Below, piece after piece: positions 53,501 to 59,599 of a stretch of 64,000 nucleotides of DNA (position 1 is the first letter of the stretch; each line of letters begins with the position of its first letter). The stretch is from the NCBI GenBank assembly GCA_963513935.1, contig OY740768.1, positions 2,490,835 through 2,554,834 of the forward strand. Direction: 5' to 3'. Below the pieces are notes generated by a model that saw only the letters and a program-made list of their open reading frames with translations, was not told the DNA's origin and searched no databases. The translations under genes were made by a program, and so were the position numbers. The stretch comes from Aphrophora alni. Lineage: Eukaryota > Arthropoda > Insecta > Hemiptera > Aphrophoridae.

Positions 53501-56170
53501 AATCATCAGAAGATAGCATATACAATATATGAAGGTAAAACGCATTCCCTATGAACGCCATGTTTTTGTTAGTACAACTAGATCAAAGAAACGACTATCA
53601 CAATCGAAATTAATAAAATCAAATAAAAATAAATAATAAGTCACAATATCTGTTAGAATAGTAAAATAATCCTTAAAGTAAATTTAAGAACATAAATAGT
53701 AACCGTAAGACCCAAATGTTATATAATTAGAATTAGAAATAGGACTACTTGAGTCATAGATATAAGTACGTCATTCTGTTGGAACGGGAAATTATACAAT
53801 TAACAATAAAATCAGTAAACTCATTTAAGAATCGACAATGTAAATATGAATAAATATTATCACGAGACCAAAGGCAAAAAAGACATAAAGTAAAATCAAA
53901 ATTATAATTTATTCAAGTCAGGAACATCAAATTGTACAAGGCGAAAGAATATTATTTGAGTAACCAAGGGAACGGAAGAACAGTGCATGCTGGGAACCGC
54001 GGCAACAATTCAATTCAAAAACCGAAGCCAAAAATTCATTCCAATCCAAGACTTCAGAGCCCAAAGATGAAAATTTCTATTCGTAATTTTAAAAGTGATG
54101 CCGTCAAGTTTTAGTATGTTAAAACAGTATAAACAGTGGTAAATTCAGTGCTAAATCACACAGAGAGTGGTGTCCTCTGTAAATTTAAACATAATAAAGT
54201 CCAGAAACTCTTAATATTGAAGATAAACTTTAACAAATTTTACAATTCATAAGCCTATTTCAAAAAAGAACACCGATCCTAAATCTCAATTTTTCTTAAC
54301 TGTAACTTCACAAAATGCGTTAAAAACAGTTTGTTCATGTCTGGTCGAGTGCCTGCCCCGAGAAAATAATAAATATTAATTACTAATATTTATAAAAGAA
54401 CTTTGTAATTCTATGATAAAGATATATGTAATGAACCCAAACCTAGAGCTAGCCTGGAATAATTTAACTTTGTAATTAAAGACAATTTAACCTTGTTGTG
54501 TTATTAAAAGAACTCAAAAGCAAATATTATTAATGTTTAACAAGAAATAATTTACTAAAAGAAAATATTTATAATTTAAATGAATAAACAAATGAATTTC
54601 TATAACTGAAATTATCTGCATTATTGTCAACTTATTTAGTAGTAGTTGAAGACTAGTTGTAGATATTTCAAATAAATTTTTAATAAAGTAACTTCACTAT
54701 TTTGGATTTTATAATAAAGATAAAATATTTTATAACATATAAGAAAAGTATTATGTTATAATTGGTGTGGCATTTAAATTGTTAATTATGAATATCTAGG
54801 AAACAAAACATTTTAGAGATAGAAAGGTTGGCATTGTTATTGTTTTTCTTAGTGGACTGTATCAAGGTCATTTCAATGTCAACTTTTTATTTTGATTTTA
54901 AGCTAAGTTTTTAATACTGGCATCTGATTCATAACAACAAGAAAAGCATCTTTTGTCTTGAACATTTTCTTATCCATCTTAATTTGTCATGCTATTTAAT
55001 AAAATAACTATAGAAATGTTTGGATTTTCAAGAATAAATTACTTGAAAATCATCAATTTTATGGAAAAAGTGCAGGCGTTTATATTAATCCAATAATTAT
55101 TGGTGATTTTTTTTTTTTCAAAATTTGGTATAAATTTTTAATTTTGAGAAAAAAAATTGGTTAAAAAATGTATAATAATTTTCTTAGCTTTATTAGGTCA
55201 AAACAATAATAGTTTCTGAGTTTAAAATTCTTAAAAGTACAAAAATCTCTAATTATTATGTGAAATAATAAAAACATATTGAAATCAGATAAAGCAAATA
55301 TTTAGAGAATTTTTGTTTTGTTTTTGTATATGATAACAAAAATAAAAACAAAACAAATAAACAAATATTGATCCTAAAGATGTCCACAAAACTAAAAATT
55401 AACTATATTCATTGCAAATGTGCCCAAGTCATGATTAAAATATCTAAAGTGTATTTCCGTCTCTGTGACTTAATTATGATGTGGTAATTCCACTTACATT
55501 TTTGACGCGTTTTGGAAATATTTCCCATCTTCAGAATATTTCACTCATTGGAGGTCGTCACAATAAATATGATTTCAACATACAACAACACAAAAAACAC
55601 TAACACATATTAAAATACATACTTAACGCACGCTGACGTGTGCACACACCGACGTATATCAGTCAACTGAAACCAAGTATTTACCGCGCCCGTCACCAAA
55701 CAATATTTATCATTTCCTTCCTTCTAACTTTATCGCCGTGTCATAGATCATATTGGAACGAAAATGTAGTTGGTCGTTTAACACATCATTCGGGTGATAT
55801 TTATGTGATTTATATATTTCGTATTCTTCTAATGCATTTAACTGTCTGCCCTTTCCACACAAGTGCAATCTTATTGTGACGACCTCCAATGAGTGAAATA
55901 TTCTGAGGATGGAAAATATTTTTCGAAACACGTCAAAAATGTAAGTAGAATTACTACATCATAATTAAGTGACAGAGACGGAAATACACTTTAGTTATTT
56001 TTATAGAAATAAACGTTGCCATTTTGGTTGTGCTTTTTGTCTCACATTTTTTTCTCTTCAAACAACTTATGTTCCTGAGTTATTTCATTGATTGCATAAT
56101 ACAGAATATATTACCTTTAATTTAAGGACATACAATTTTCTTTTTTATGTACAAAAATATAATATTTATT

Positions 56171-56236
<66 letters not shown>

Positions 56237-59200
56237 TCTGTATCAGCTTCACCATTGATATGTGGCAAAAATATTAAATATTGAACTGAATATTAATCAT
56301 ACCACTAATTTTTAAATTCCACTTTTCTCTTGTTTTGTATCTTTTAGGAAATGTAGAGAGGCCAATATTCTAATTTCCAATCTTTGTTGTACTTGTAGAA
56401 GGATAAACCTTCTGAAGAAGAACCAACTACGATTGAACAAACCTGGAAAGCTATGGAAAAGTGCCTAAAGTTAGGCTTAGCTCATAATATTGGAATTTCC
56501 AACTTTAATATTGATCAGATTAAACAACTTCTGAAAACAGCTAAAGTCTGGCCAGTTGTTAATCAAGTAAGTTTAGTTTTGTACTTCTTGTTTTGAAATT
56601 AGTATTTAGGATACAATAATTCGTTTTATATAACTGTCGAATAATTTATTGCCACGTGAAAATAAAATAAAATAAAAATTTTAAATAAGTCATATTAGTT
56701 TGCGTAATTGAGTAGTTTTATAAATCTATTTGATATTTTATAATGTATAATTTTCGTATAACAGGCCACAAGACCCACAACAAGCTGTTGCGCTGATTTA
56801 TTAATTATTATTGATTTATGTACTATTTTAAGTTTTAAGTTTGACAGTGCACTTGTTTCTATTTATGAAATGTATGTTGCGCGATAAAAACAAATTTTAT
56901 AAAGCAAAACTAAGGGTTATGACTTAGTGGTCGAAATATCCTCTAAATGAAATATTTTTATTTTCCAGGTTGAATGTCATATTTACCTGAACCAAAAAGA
57001 GATGATAAAATTTTGTCAGTTGAAACGAATTGTTGTGGTTGCTTATGCACCTTTTGGGTCACCTGAAAGACCCGGCCATTGTCCTGACAATGCACAGTTT
57101 GTACTAGTAGAGCACCGGTTGTATGAGATAGCGGAAATATACAAAAAAACAATCGCGCAGATAGCATTAAAATACTTGGTTTGTATTAAGAGCAAATAAT
57201 AAGTTACTGTACATTATATTTGTAGTAATTATATTTAATGGGCTTAATATTGGCTCATGAAAATTAGATTTGTAAACATTGAAAGTTTTATAATATCATG
57301 GTGGCAGTTGAAAACATTTTATGAAGCTAACACTTGATTTTCCATTTTCGTATGTACAGTAGAACCCCTCTAATCCGCCCTCTGGTGGTCCGTTACTCCA
57401 GTTAATCCGAACGTGCTCGAGCTAGCGATATTGTGCCGACTTGTCGATGACTCACGACCCGTCTGGCGTCATTGTTTCCGGTTTGTTATCGGTTTCCCGC
57501 TTCAGTGCTGTGTCATCTCTCGTGTTGTTTCTATTGATTTGCTATAGTACTTGCAAAGTTTATATATAGACTTTATTATATCGACTTTTAAAAGTTTATA
57601 TATCACTTATTTCACCTAAAAAATCTCTTTATATAATATGTAATAAATATTGACCTTTTTTCGGATAATCTGACCTTTTTTGCGTTCCGACTATGCCCCC
57701 AGTCCCGAAGGTGACGGATTAGAGGGGTTCTACTGTAATAAACAATTAAATTCAAACTCAACGTCTTAGAAACATATACATTATAATTGGACTTTGGGGA
57801 TGTAGAATCGCCCAATGCACACAAACTGTTGTCAAATTTGAACTTAACTTCTTAAAACATAGATATTATAAGTTCCTTGAAAATCAGACAATAATTTTCA
57901 TTTTTTTTTAAACTACCTGATTAGACCGAAATAAAATAAATGACACTGATGATGTGACCAACAAAATAATGGTAGTTGGTGTGTGTGATTTTTTTTTAAT
58001 CGGATCACATAACAAATAAAGCTGCAAATATACAATCGAAAGGAATCCTGGGATTAAAAAAAAATCATTACTACAACCGTTTAAGATATTGGAATAATTT
58101 TAGTATTAAAATGTCGATGGAGAATAAAATTTTGGTTACTTATCTTAATAAATGTCTATATGTGAGCCATTTGCTGCAGCGTTCAAAATAACGTGTACAC
58201 TTAATCATATCTGTCAACTAATGAATTTTCCCTTAGATTTCAAGTTATGAATTTCTAACTGTAACAATGTTTTGATGTATCCCCCCCGCAATCTATTAGA
58301 GTATGACTGGGCTTCTAGGAGGCCAGGGAATAAGCCTCTACCAAGCCAAGCATTCAGGAACTAAGCATTCAGTGTATCACATACTGTATGTTTAAAATGT
58401 GCTCATCTTGCATAAAAATAACACGATCCCATTTTATTTTTTAATCTCTTGATTCTGAGGAAAACATACAGTTTTAGTACTGTATATCTAGATAAATGTT
58501 CCCTATTTAGTTGTTTTCTTTGCAAAGAAGAAAGAGACTATAAATTTGTCATGAAGTACTCGTAGACTACATTTGGTTGTTTAAATCCTACAACGGTTAA
58601 CACGTACATATGGAAAGTGGCTTTATTTTTATCAATAACAGGCTTAAGGAATTCGGTTTGTTATCGATTTAATTTATAATAGAACATGTAAAATTGACAT
58701 AATTTAGGGTGATCATCTATTCTGATCTCTTCTCTTTGTTGAATTATATGAGCATGTAGCCATAAACATTTATGGAGGATATTTTGAATTTTAGTCATTG
58801 GTAACTAACTCCGAATTCTGACAAGCAGTCAATTTTTGGCGCTCCTACCATAAGAATGCAACCAACATCAAATTTTGTCAAAATAATTTATTTTGCGCTG
58901 TGAATTTTGTTACTCGCTCCATATTGTATTGGTATGAGACAGTGGTTGGCAGCCTCATTATAAGAGGTGTCATTGTTATGAGTAGAGAGTTAGATATTTT
59001 TGTTTATTTTTATTTGCCTACATTATTTTAAAATTAAAAATCAGATTAAGAAGGATGTAGTTTGGTGAATGGATCTTTATGTTTCAGTTTAAAATTATAA
59101 TCATTTTTCTCTTTAATGTAAATTAATGATTTTCATTGTAGATACAAAGTGGAGTAGTTCCTATTCCAAAATCATCAAATGAAGAACGCATTAAAGAAAA

Positions 59201-59418
59201 TGCAAATATATTTGACTTTCAGCTGACTTCGAAAGAAATGGAAAGAATTAACAAATTTAACTTGAATGAACGAGCATTTCCTTTTAAGGAGTAAGTAGTA
59301 CAAAAAGTACTTGGATAATTATTATCACTGATTTATTTATTTCAATAACTTATGAACATTTTAATTTTGTTTTAGAGCTAAAAATCATCGGGACTATCCA
59401 TTTAATGTTGATTTGTGA
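29418..59418 (+). CDS. aldo-keto reductase, eight exons, complete; catalytic His replaced by Asn
   Basis: Exons 29418-29584, 32237-32345, 39727-39894, 43436-43552, 56399-56566, 56969-57178, 59142-59290 and 59376-59418 join in frame into 376 residues. The family are cytosolic (alpha/beta)8-barrel NADPH oxidoreductases. Visible: GLGTWQ (beta1), [11 protein letters not shown] with tetrad Asp114 and Tyr119, FITTK with Lys148, [11 protein letters not shown] where tetrad His is Asn181, [10 protein letters not shown] (signature 2), [12 protein letters not shown], and IPKSSNEER plus EN (NADPH 2'-phosphate site, signature 3). Without exon 1 the protein would be 320 residues, the usual AKR length; exon 1 adds a 56-residue extension without motif or signal peptide. 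It starts at the first ATG, directly after an in-frame TAG. Introns reach 12.8 kb and hold a whole Gypsy element. The His-to-Asn change suggests altered or lost carbonyl reduction. Confidence 0.93.
29585..30504 (+). other. AKR intron 1, no gene seen
   Basis: AT-rich, nothing recognised. Confidence 0.4.
30505..30550 (-). repeat. single degenerate hammerhead-like/Penelope-terminus motif
   Basis: On the minus strand: CTGAGGA, a TGCC...GGCA helix and AAAAC in the same order as the cores in the inverted Penelope-type remnants. No partner arm was found nearby, so this may be a lone half-repeat. Confidence 0.3.
30685..31098. mobile_element. hAT-like MITE, GC-rich
   Basis: CAGTGGCGGCGATA at 30685 is exactly inverted at the right end (TATCGCCGCCACTG, to 31098). 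The 8-bp duplication GCCACATC stands at 30677-30684 and 31099-31106, as for hAT transposition. The 414 bp have no transposase and contain C- and G-runs unlike the AT-rich surroundings. Confidence 0.92.
31107..32236 (+). other. AKR intron 1, no gene seen
   Basis: AT-rich; no supported feature until the exon 2 acceptor. Confidence 0.4.
32237..32345 (+). CDS. AKR exon 2
   Basis: After acceptor tttactag: 36 full codons, [15 protein letters not shown] to LLGLGTWQ, before gtatgt. [10 protein letters not shown] is the conserved first barrel strand of AKRs. Confidence 0.9.
32975..33421 (-). pseudogene. IS630/Tc1-type transposase, C-terminal part, broken
   Basis: Minus strand starts [20 protein letters not shown] followed by [16 protein letters not shown], then in another frame [18 protein letters not shown] and finally [18 protein letters not shown] and VRKVMDEEW. 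This follows the order of the arthropod transposases with 'FxxWFxxxLLPxIPxxSVIVMDNxxYHS ... TKxELYxLVxxxKP ... DVKxLxxEAI'. The metal-binding DN is EN here and the segment with 'PPYHCxxNPIE' is missing. Its upstream half is separated by a Tigger insertion. Confidence 0.75.
33424..34497 (-). mobile_element. internally deleted Tigger/pogo element
   Basis: CAGTAGAGTCCCGCAAACTC at 33424 matches the inverted right end (gagtttgtggtactctattg, to 34497) with few differences, and TA flanks both ends (33422-33423 and 34498-34499). It carries a minus-strand CENP-B-like transposase relic. It lies within or beside the transposase fragments at 32975-33421 and 34850-35060. Confidence 0.85.
33780..34290 (-). 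pseudogene. Tigger/jerky-type transposase N-terminal relic
   Basis: Minus strand: [41 protein letters not shown] is the CENP-B-type N-terminal HTH (34290-34140). After a gap, [20 protein letters not shown] (about 33940-33890) is the second HTH lobe with the 'RHGIRxLxIxGEKLSAD' signature. Stops interrupt it; no DDE domain remains. Confidence 0.8.
34850..35480 (-). pseudogene. upstream part of the IS630/Tc1-type transposase, degenerate
   Basis: Minus strand reads GKGKHLII, a stop, NAGSSCE, a stop, [12 protein letters not shown], matching the central 'GKGxRLIIxHAGSxxGxIxGAxLVFxSK' block of the same family as 32975-33421. A 74-codon frame further right (35477-35253) may be its N-terminus. Separated from the downstream part by the Tigger insertion. 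Confidence 0.55.
35481..37029 (+). other. AKR intron 2, no gene seen
   Basis: AT-rich, with a G10 run near 35673 and a slightly GC-rich patch (cctccggccgagggtgag, about 36267) that may belong to an unrecognised repeat. Confidence 0.4.
37030..37290 (-). pseudogene. LINE reverse-transcriptase protein, C-terminal tail
   Basis: Minus strand across two frames: [54 protein letters not shown] then TYYIQL. It follows the conserved end of Jockey/CR1-type LINE proteins ('YNTRxxxx...GxxIYNxLPxxIxxxxxxxxFKxxLKxxLxxxxFYSLxEF'). 5'-truncated relic. Confidence 0.75.
37291..39726 (+). other. AKR intron 2, no gene seen
   Basis: AT-rich; a slightly GC-rich stretch at 38930-39120 has a broken minus-strand frame I cannot assign; a C10 run near 39201. 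Confidence 0.4.
39727..39894 (+). CDS. AKR exon 3 (Asp, Tyr, Lys of the tetrad)
   Basis: 56 codons, [20 protein letters not shown] to DDMFITTK, between attttag and gtataa. [15 protein letters not shown] is AKR signature 1 with Asp and Tyr; the exon ends in the Lys of the tetrad. Confidence 0.95.
39895..40357 (+). other. AKR intron 3, no gene seen
   Basis: Nothing recognised before the MITE. Confidence 0.4.
40361..40897. mobile_element. PIF/Harbinger-like MITE
   Basis: GGCCGGTATTACACTGTAAT at 40361 is inverted at the right end (attatagtgtaataccggcc, to 40897). The 3-bp duplication TAA flanks both ends (40358-40360 and 40898-40900), as typical for Harbinger. Subterminal repeats extend inward (tatctattatcaaatat at both sides). 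No coding capacity in 537 bp. Confidence 0.88.
40901..43075 (+). other. AKR intron 3, no gene seen
   Basis: AT-rich; open frames at 42071-42319 and 42319-42648 read as low-complexity Phe/Ile/Lys products of T- and A-runs. Confidence 0.4.
43076..43265 (+). repeat. three diverged copies of a ~68-bp unit
   Basis: tgcagtcattctacaactct-gtaatatt (about 43090), tgtagagcccttttacagcc-ctgtaatatt (about 43157) and tgcagggccattttacagcc-ttgtaatata (about 43224) are evenly spaced and share TTTTACAGCC-TGTAATAT. Confidence 0.55.
43436..43552 (+). CDS. AKR exon 4 (His position is Asn)
   Basis: 39 codons, [11 protein letters not shown] to LINCPFGFQ, between ttctacag and gtaata. The usual DLYL-(I/V)-H-(W/F)-P reads DLYLINCP (residue 181 Asn). 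The following loop is short compared with most AKR1 enzymes. Confidence 0.95.
43553..44040 (+). other. AKR intron 4, no gene seen
   Basis: Nothing recognised. Confidence 0.4.
44042..44631. mobile_element. possible ~0.6-kb element with imperfect inverted ends
   Basis: ctgacaagatcttagtgagt at 44042 resembles the reverse complement of the right end (ggactaagattctgacatg, to 44631). The interior is clearly GC-richer than the intron. Family and target duplication not determined; a solo LTR is an alternative. Confidence 0.35.
44640..45110 (+). other. AKR intron 4, no gene seen
   Basis: AT-rich, ends at the Gypsy insertion site. Confidence 0.4.
45115..46805 (+). repeat. 5' LTR of the Gypsy element
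   Basis: Begins TATAACGTCAC and ends ATGTTATA, so the terminal inverted repeat is TATAAC/GTTATA, not TG/CA. Small ORFs inside occur in both LTRs and are not taken as genes. A (TA)8 tract near 45500 is one unit longer than in the 3' copy. Confidence 0.95.
46809..46824 (+). promoter_or_regulatory. primer-binding site
   Basis: TGGCGCCGCAACGATT begins three bases after the LTR. The TGG start pairs with the CCA of a tRNA 3' end; the tRNA species is not assigned. Confidence 0.75.
47075..48796 (+). CDS. gag: Gypsy gag polyprotein
   Basis: 573 residues from ATG to TAG, forming the particle that packages the element RNA. An acidic N-terminus is followed by a long coiled coil (about residues 75-215), then a capsid-like retrotransposon gag domain (about 235-370) with [31 protein letters not shown] and an [10 protein letters not shown] segment. 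The last 170 residues are rich in Asn, Gln, Tyr, Arg and Pro ([23 protein letters not shown] repeats). No CCHC zinc knuckle is visible; the basic Asn/Tyr-rich tail probably does the RNA binding. It overlaps the pol frame by about 30 nt. Confidence 0.93.
   Translation: MDANQEESSKYNLRPKINPTGKAKEGKLKTFRETIDANDTELNVRPNQIEVMEQSSASSVQDTEPNVPTLLEQMTLLINNLQINIDHKFKQNQEKLELKMIQNESNLKENFEIVQKEITNLKECLAIQIAIVETQFTDKLIEMEQAVTENNQRIDNLESRLDSTINSQSLNESLDLQKATIEKQLLQNKNNVIHEVKAMIAELPKSNIENAIPSHINVTCGGNSQEINNLTNPILPKFNGRQNNPNDYLDRLTRYYERLTCRQINQIGYNRDCLFDIIDNSLEGSAARWWQLIKGDTTNFQQFCEEFLSKFWNRDVQKGIRQKLELEQYRLGGKLTRSEYFIDRVLTMKSMTPQPPEEDIIATLVEHFDQRIQDAQRVQNISTIKEFADLLQREDTEEANSEIRRRNNTSPKGTQNPTNNRPFRHYQTNTNYNQPQKPPFRNYQSQNEFRKNREHPYKSQNSYRPNQRPTNGYGQHYTNNYNQNRNYNQKTNYDRQPEPIRTEFKYRQPQQDQERYYQQKGPYQERREIRYPTNEQRMVCQAIAMNTKPPTLEKPIQVPQEECNQELNSNALA
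48766..52233 (+). CDS. pol: Gypsy pol polyprotein (protease, RT, RNase H, integrase)
   Basis: The frame is open from 48766, after an in-frame TAA, to TAA at 52231-52233. From 48877 the 1118 residues contain, in order: retropepsin VDTGSSISC (Asp68), RT with [12 protein letters not shown] and the YIDD centre at 417-420, RNase H with [11 protein letters not shown] (Asp566), the integrase HHCC finger (H-x-C ... CDTCQKC, about 776-815) and the integrase core with Asp844, Asp904 and Glu939, then a C-terminal extension with YVGPLKIL. All catalytic residues are present and no stop interrupts. It lies in the -1 frame relative to gag, so it is probably made as Gag-Pol by frameshifting. YIDD instead of the commoner YLDD or YVDD is a mild variant. 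Confidence 0.95.
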   Translation, partial: PRVKLQRTGLDQTSNNNQGCTGKSERYLREKPEHSKSVPTNFTKIGTEPQKETKSYYNDYNISNLYYDREFLLNEDNDNSPDQTNCKCPEITINLNGISTNTLVDTGSSISCISDNWFQVNKNNLGHFEQLPVSNTFITTALNNKSKRISHIVLLKAQIKHIEFDIQCIIVPNLIKDCIMGIDTIRMLKMEINFKINTITIMSKDNRILIMKFDSKSNESAGCKIIKYDDNEYRINNNNQTQNHNNNNNSEINDLIKDNDKLNKIEKDLIINLIKQNNIVFSDKPGRCNMYQHHIRVDNPEHYRAQSYPIPINLQDEVERKLNDMLEDNIIEESNSPFVNPIIIVKKKTGDLRICLDMRRINALITPDYECNRSINELLAKATNSNWLTTLDLTSSYWQIELEPQSRQYTAFQFRGKVYQYVVTPFGLSTSQAALVRALDQVFKNTIENFSLVYIDDICVISPDFNSHLQHLEYVFRKLADAKMTIKLSKSIFCRDRVPFLGYYLTTTGLEPDSEKIKCFQDFPSPTTRKELKRFLGGINYYNKFVDKYAKTVQPLMRLTSKKVKFIWTSNEEKHFLEIKNLFLKTNVLNHPMPNQPYYLQTDSSDFAIGGHLFQIDSQNNKRAILFISKTLKKCEIRYTTTEKELLAVVYCIQKVRHYILNAKLTIITDHKALTFLKTCKLLNGRLTRWILALQDHQFEIVHCKGVDNTIADLLSRVRTDENQQNSLTTTPELIVANLEREHNLELLENLRNLIQLQQNDPTLKQIYLQIKNSNTTEHNRFRINDDILYQKHHNNWLITIPQSLVNTLISECHKFYLHCGARKCLQILQKDFIFKDMARKIRQLIGTCDTCQKCKHSNHPLYGETSGVKSEGKGDLIAIDLIGPLPKSRGGVQYIFIILDTFTKFVQLYNLKRATSQAVIDRMFKEYIPTYGKPKKILTDHGTQFKSRIWIQKLEENQIRHILNPVYHPISNMAERPIKEVKRCLRTYCAQNHRSWSNYISTINSFLNEIQHETTGFTPNELQLNKCDIRFWEEVIQNPFKMQIPIQQKLELTKSRIKTTQAKRAEKLNAKHKITILKENDLVLVKSFPQSSMGYGETAKLFTIYVGPLKILKKMGKAIYSLIDDNGKTYGPYHISLLRRYKIALPVQTSDEPT
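48772..48778 (+). promoter_or_regulatory. candidate -1 frameshift heptamer
   Basis: G TTA AAC read in the gag frame, inside the 30-nt gag/pol overlap. It resembles the X-XXY-YYZ slip site T-TTA-AAC with its first base changed. A -1 slip here enters the pol frame (GTT AAA C). No in-frame pol ATG lies upstream, which supports fusion by frameshift; the site itself is inferred. Confidence 0.45.
52234..53071 (+). other. untranslated region between pol and 3' LTR with repeated motif
   Basis: The place of env in errantiviruses holds no ORF here. From 52300 to about 52800 a short motif like cccc-ATAAACA(A/G)TG(T/A) recurs every 30-80 nt (for example near 52311, 52366, 52421, 52463, 52508). TATGTTATGTTAT repeats lie at about 52960-53000. 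A weak purine stretch, aaatttaaaggg, precedes the LTR. Confidence 0.6.
53072..54760 (+). repeat. 3' LTR of the Gypsy element
   Basis: Same termini as the 5' LTR, TATAAC to GTTATA. Differences seen: a (TA) unit near 53459, agcctc for agcctt, and gtggtgtcc for gtggtatcc. Confidence 0.95.
54765..55439 (+). other. AKR intron 4, no gene seen
   Basis: AT-rich; nothing recognised. Confidence 0.4.
55440..55998 (-). mobile_element. Penelope-like remnant with ~127-bp inverted repeats and hammerhead-like cores
   Basis: 55440-55566 and 55871-55998 are inverted copies at roughly 90 percent identity. The minus strand of the loop (about 55720-55870) encodes [20 protein letters not shown] and [10 protein letters not shown], the extreme C-terminus typical of Penelope-type GIY-YIG proteins. 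On the + strand the right arm reads CTGAGGA (55903), GGAAAA/TTTTTC helix, GAAA (55925), C-AC-G-TC, a hammerhead type I order. The left arm (minus strand) has CTGAAGA and CGCGTC but AAAA in place of GAAA. Confidence 0.78.
56173..56232. repeat. (TA)n microsatellite
   Basis: About 30 TA dinucleotides upstream of AKR exon 5. Confidence 0.95.
56399..56566 (+). CDS. AKR exon 5
   Basis: 56 codons, [16 protein letters not shown] to KVWPVVNQ, between cttgtag and gtaagt; contains the [19 protein letters not shown] signature 2. Confidence 0.95.
56567..56968 (+). other. AKR intron 5, no gene seen
   Basis: Short AT-rich intron. Confidence 0.6.
56969..57178 (+). CDS. AKR exon 6
   Basis: 70 codons, [16 protein letters not shown] to IAQIALKYL, between ttttccag and a weak donor gtttgt. 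[14 protein letters not shown] is the barrel strand and loop that binds NADPH. Confidence 0.95.
57357..57735. mobile_element. Tigger-like MITE
   Basis: CAGTAGAACCCCTCTAATCC at 57357 is inverted at the right end (ggattagaggggttctactg, to 57735). TA flanks both ends (57355-57356 and 57736-57737). 379 bp without coding sequence, in AKR intron 6. Confidence 0.92.
57738..59141 (+). other. AKR intron 6, no gene seen
   Basis: No supported feature up to the exon 7 acceptor. Confidence 0.45.
59142..59290 (+). CDS. AKR exon 7
   Basis: 49 codons plus two bases, [20 protein letters not shown] to ERAFPFKE, between cattgtag and gtaagt; IPKS and the Arg and Asn of the 2'-phosphate site are intact. Confidence 0.95.
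59376..59418 (+). CDS. AKR exon 8
   Basis: Completes the split Glu codon and encodes [13 protein letters not shown] then TGA. H-x-DYPF is the usual AKR C-terminus. AATAAA signals follow at 59517-59522 and 59582-59587. Confidence 0.93.
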
Positions 59419-59516
59419 AGAAAACAATCTAAATACCTCTAGTGGAGATTTTTTGTTGCTATGTATTTCATATTTAAACTTACAACTATTTTTACGCAAT
59501 TTACTATAATAATGAC

Positions 59517-59587
59517 AATAAATCAATATTTTGACTTTTATCATATGTTCAAAAACTTTATGTTGTTGTCTTGAACAGACCAATAAA
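59517..59587 (+). promoter_or_regulatory. AKR poly(A) signals
   Basis: AATAAA at 59517-59522 and again at 59582-59587, about 100 and 165 nt after the stop codon. Confidence 0.65.
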
Positions 59588-59599
59588 GAAGTTTATAGA

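Larger units (their letters stand above)
45115..54760 (+). mobile_element. full-length Ty3/Gypsy retrotransposon, very recent insertion
   Basis: 9.65 kb with two LTRs of 1691 and 1689 bp that I found to differ by two substitutions and one TA unit. ATTG stands immediately outside both ends (45111-45114 and 54761-54764), a clean 4-bp target duplication. Internal order: primer-binding site, gag, pol (protease, RT, RNase H, integrase), 0.84 kb untranslated, 3' LTR; there is no env. The order with integrase last and the RT motifs place it in Ty3/Gypsy. Both ORFs are intact, so the copy may be active. It lies in sense orientation in AKR intron 4. Confidence 0.95.
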
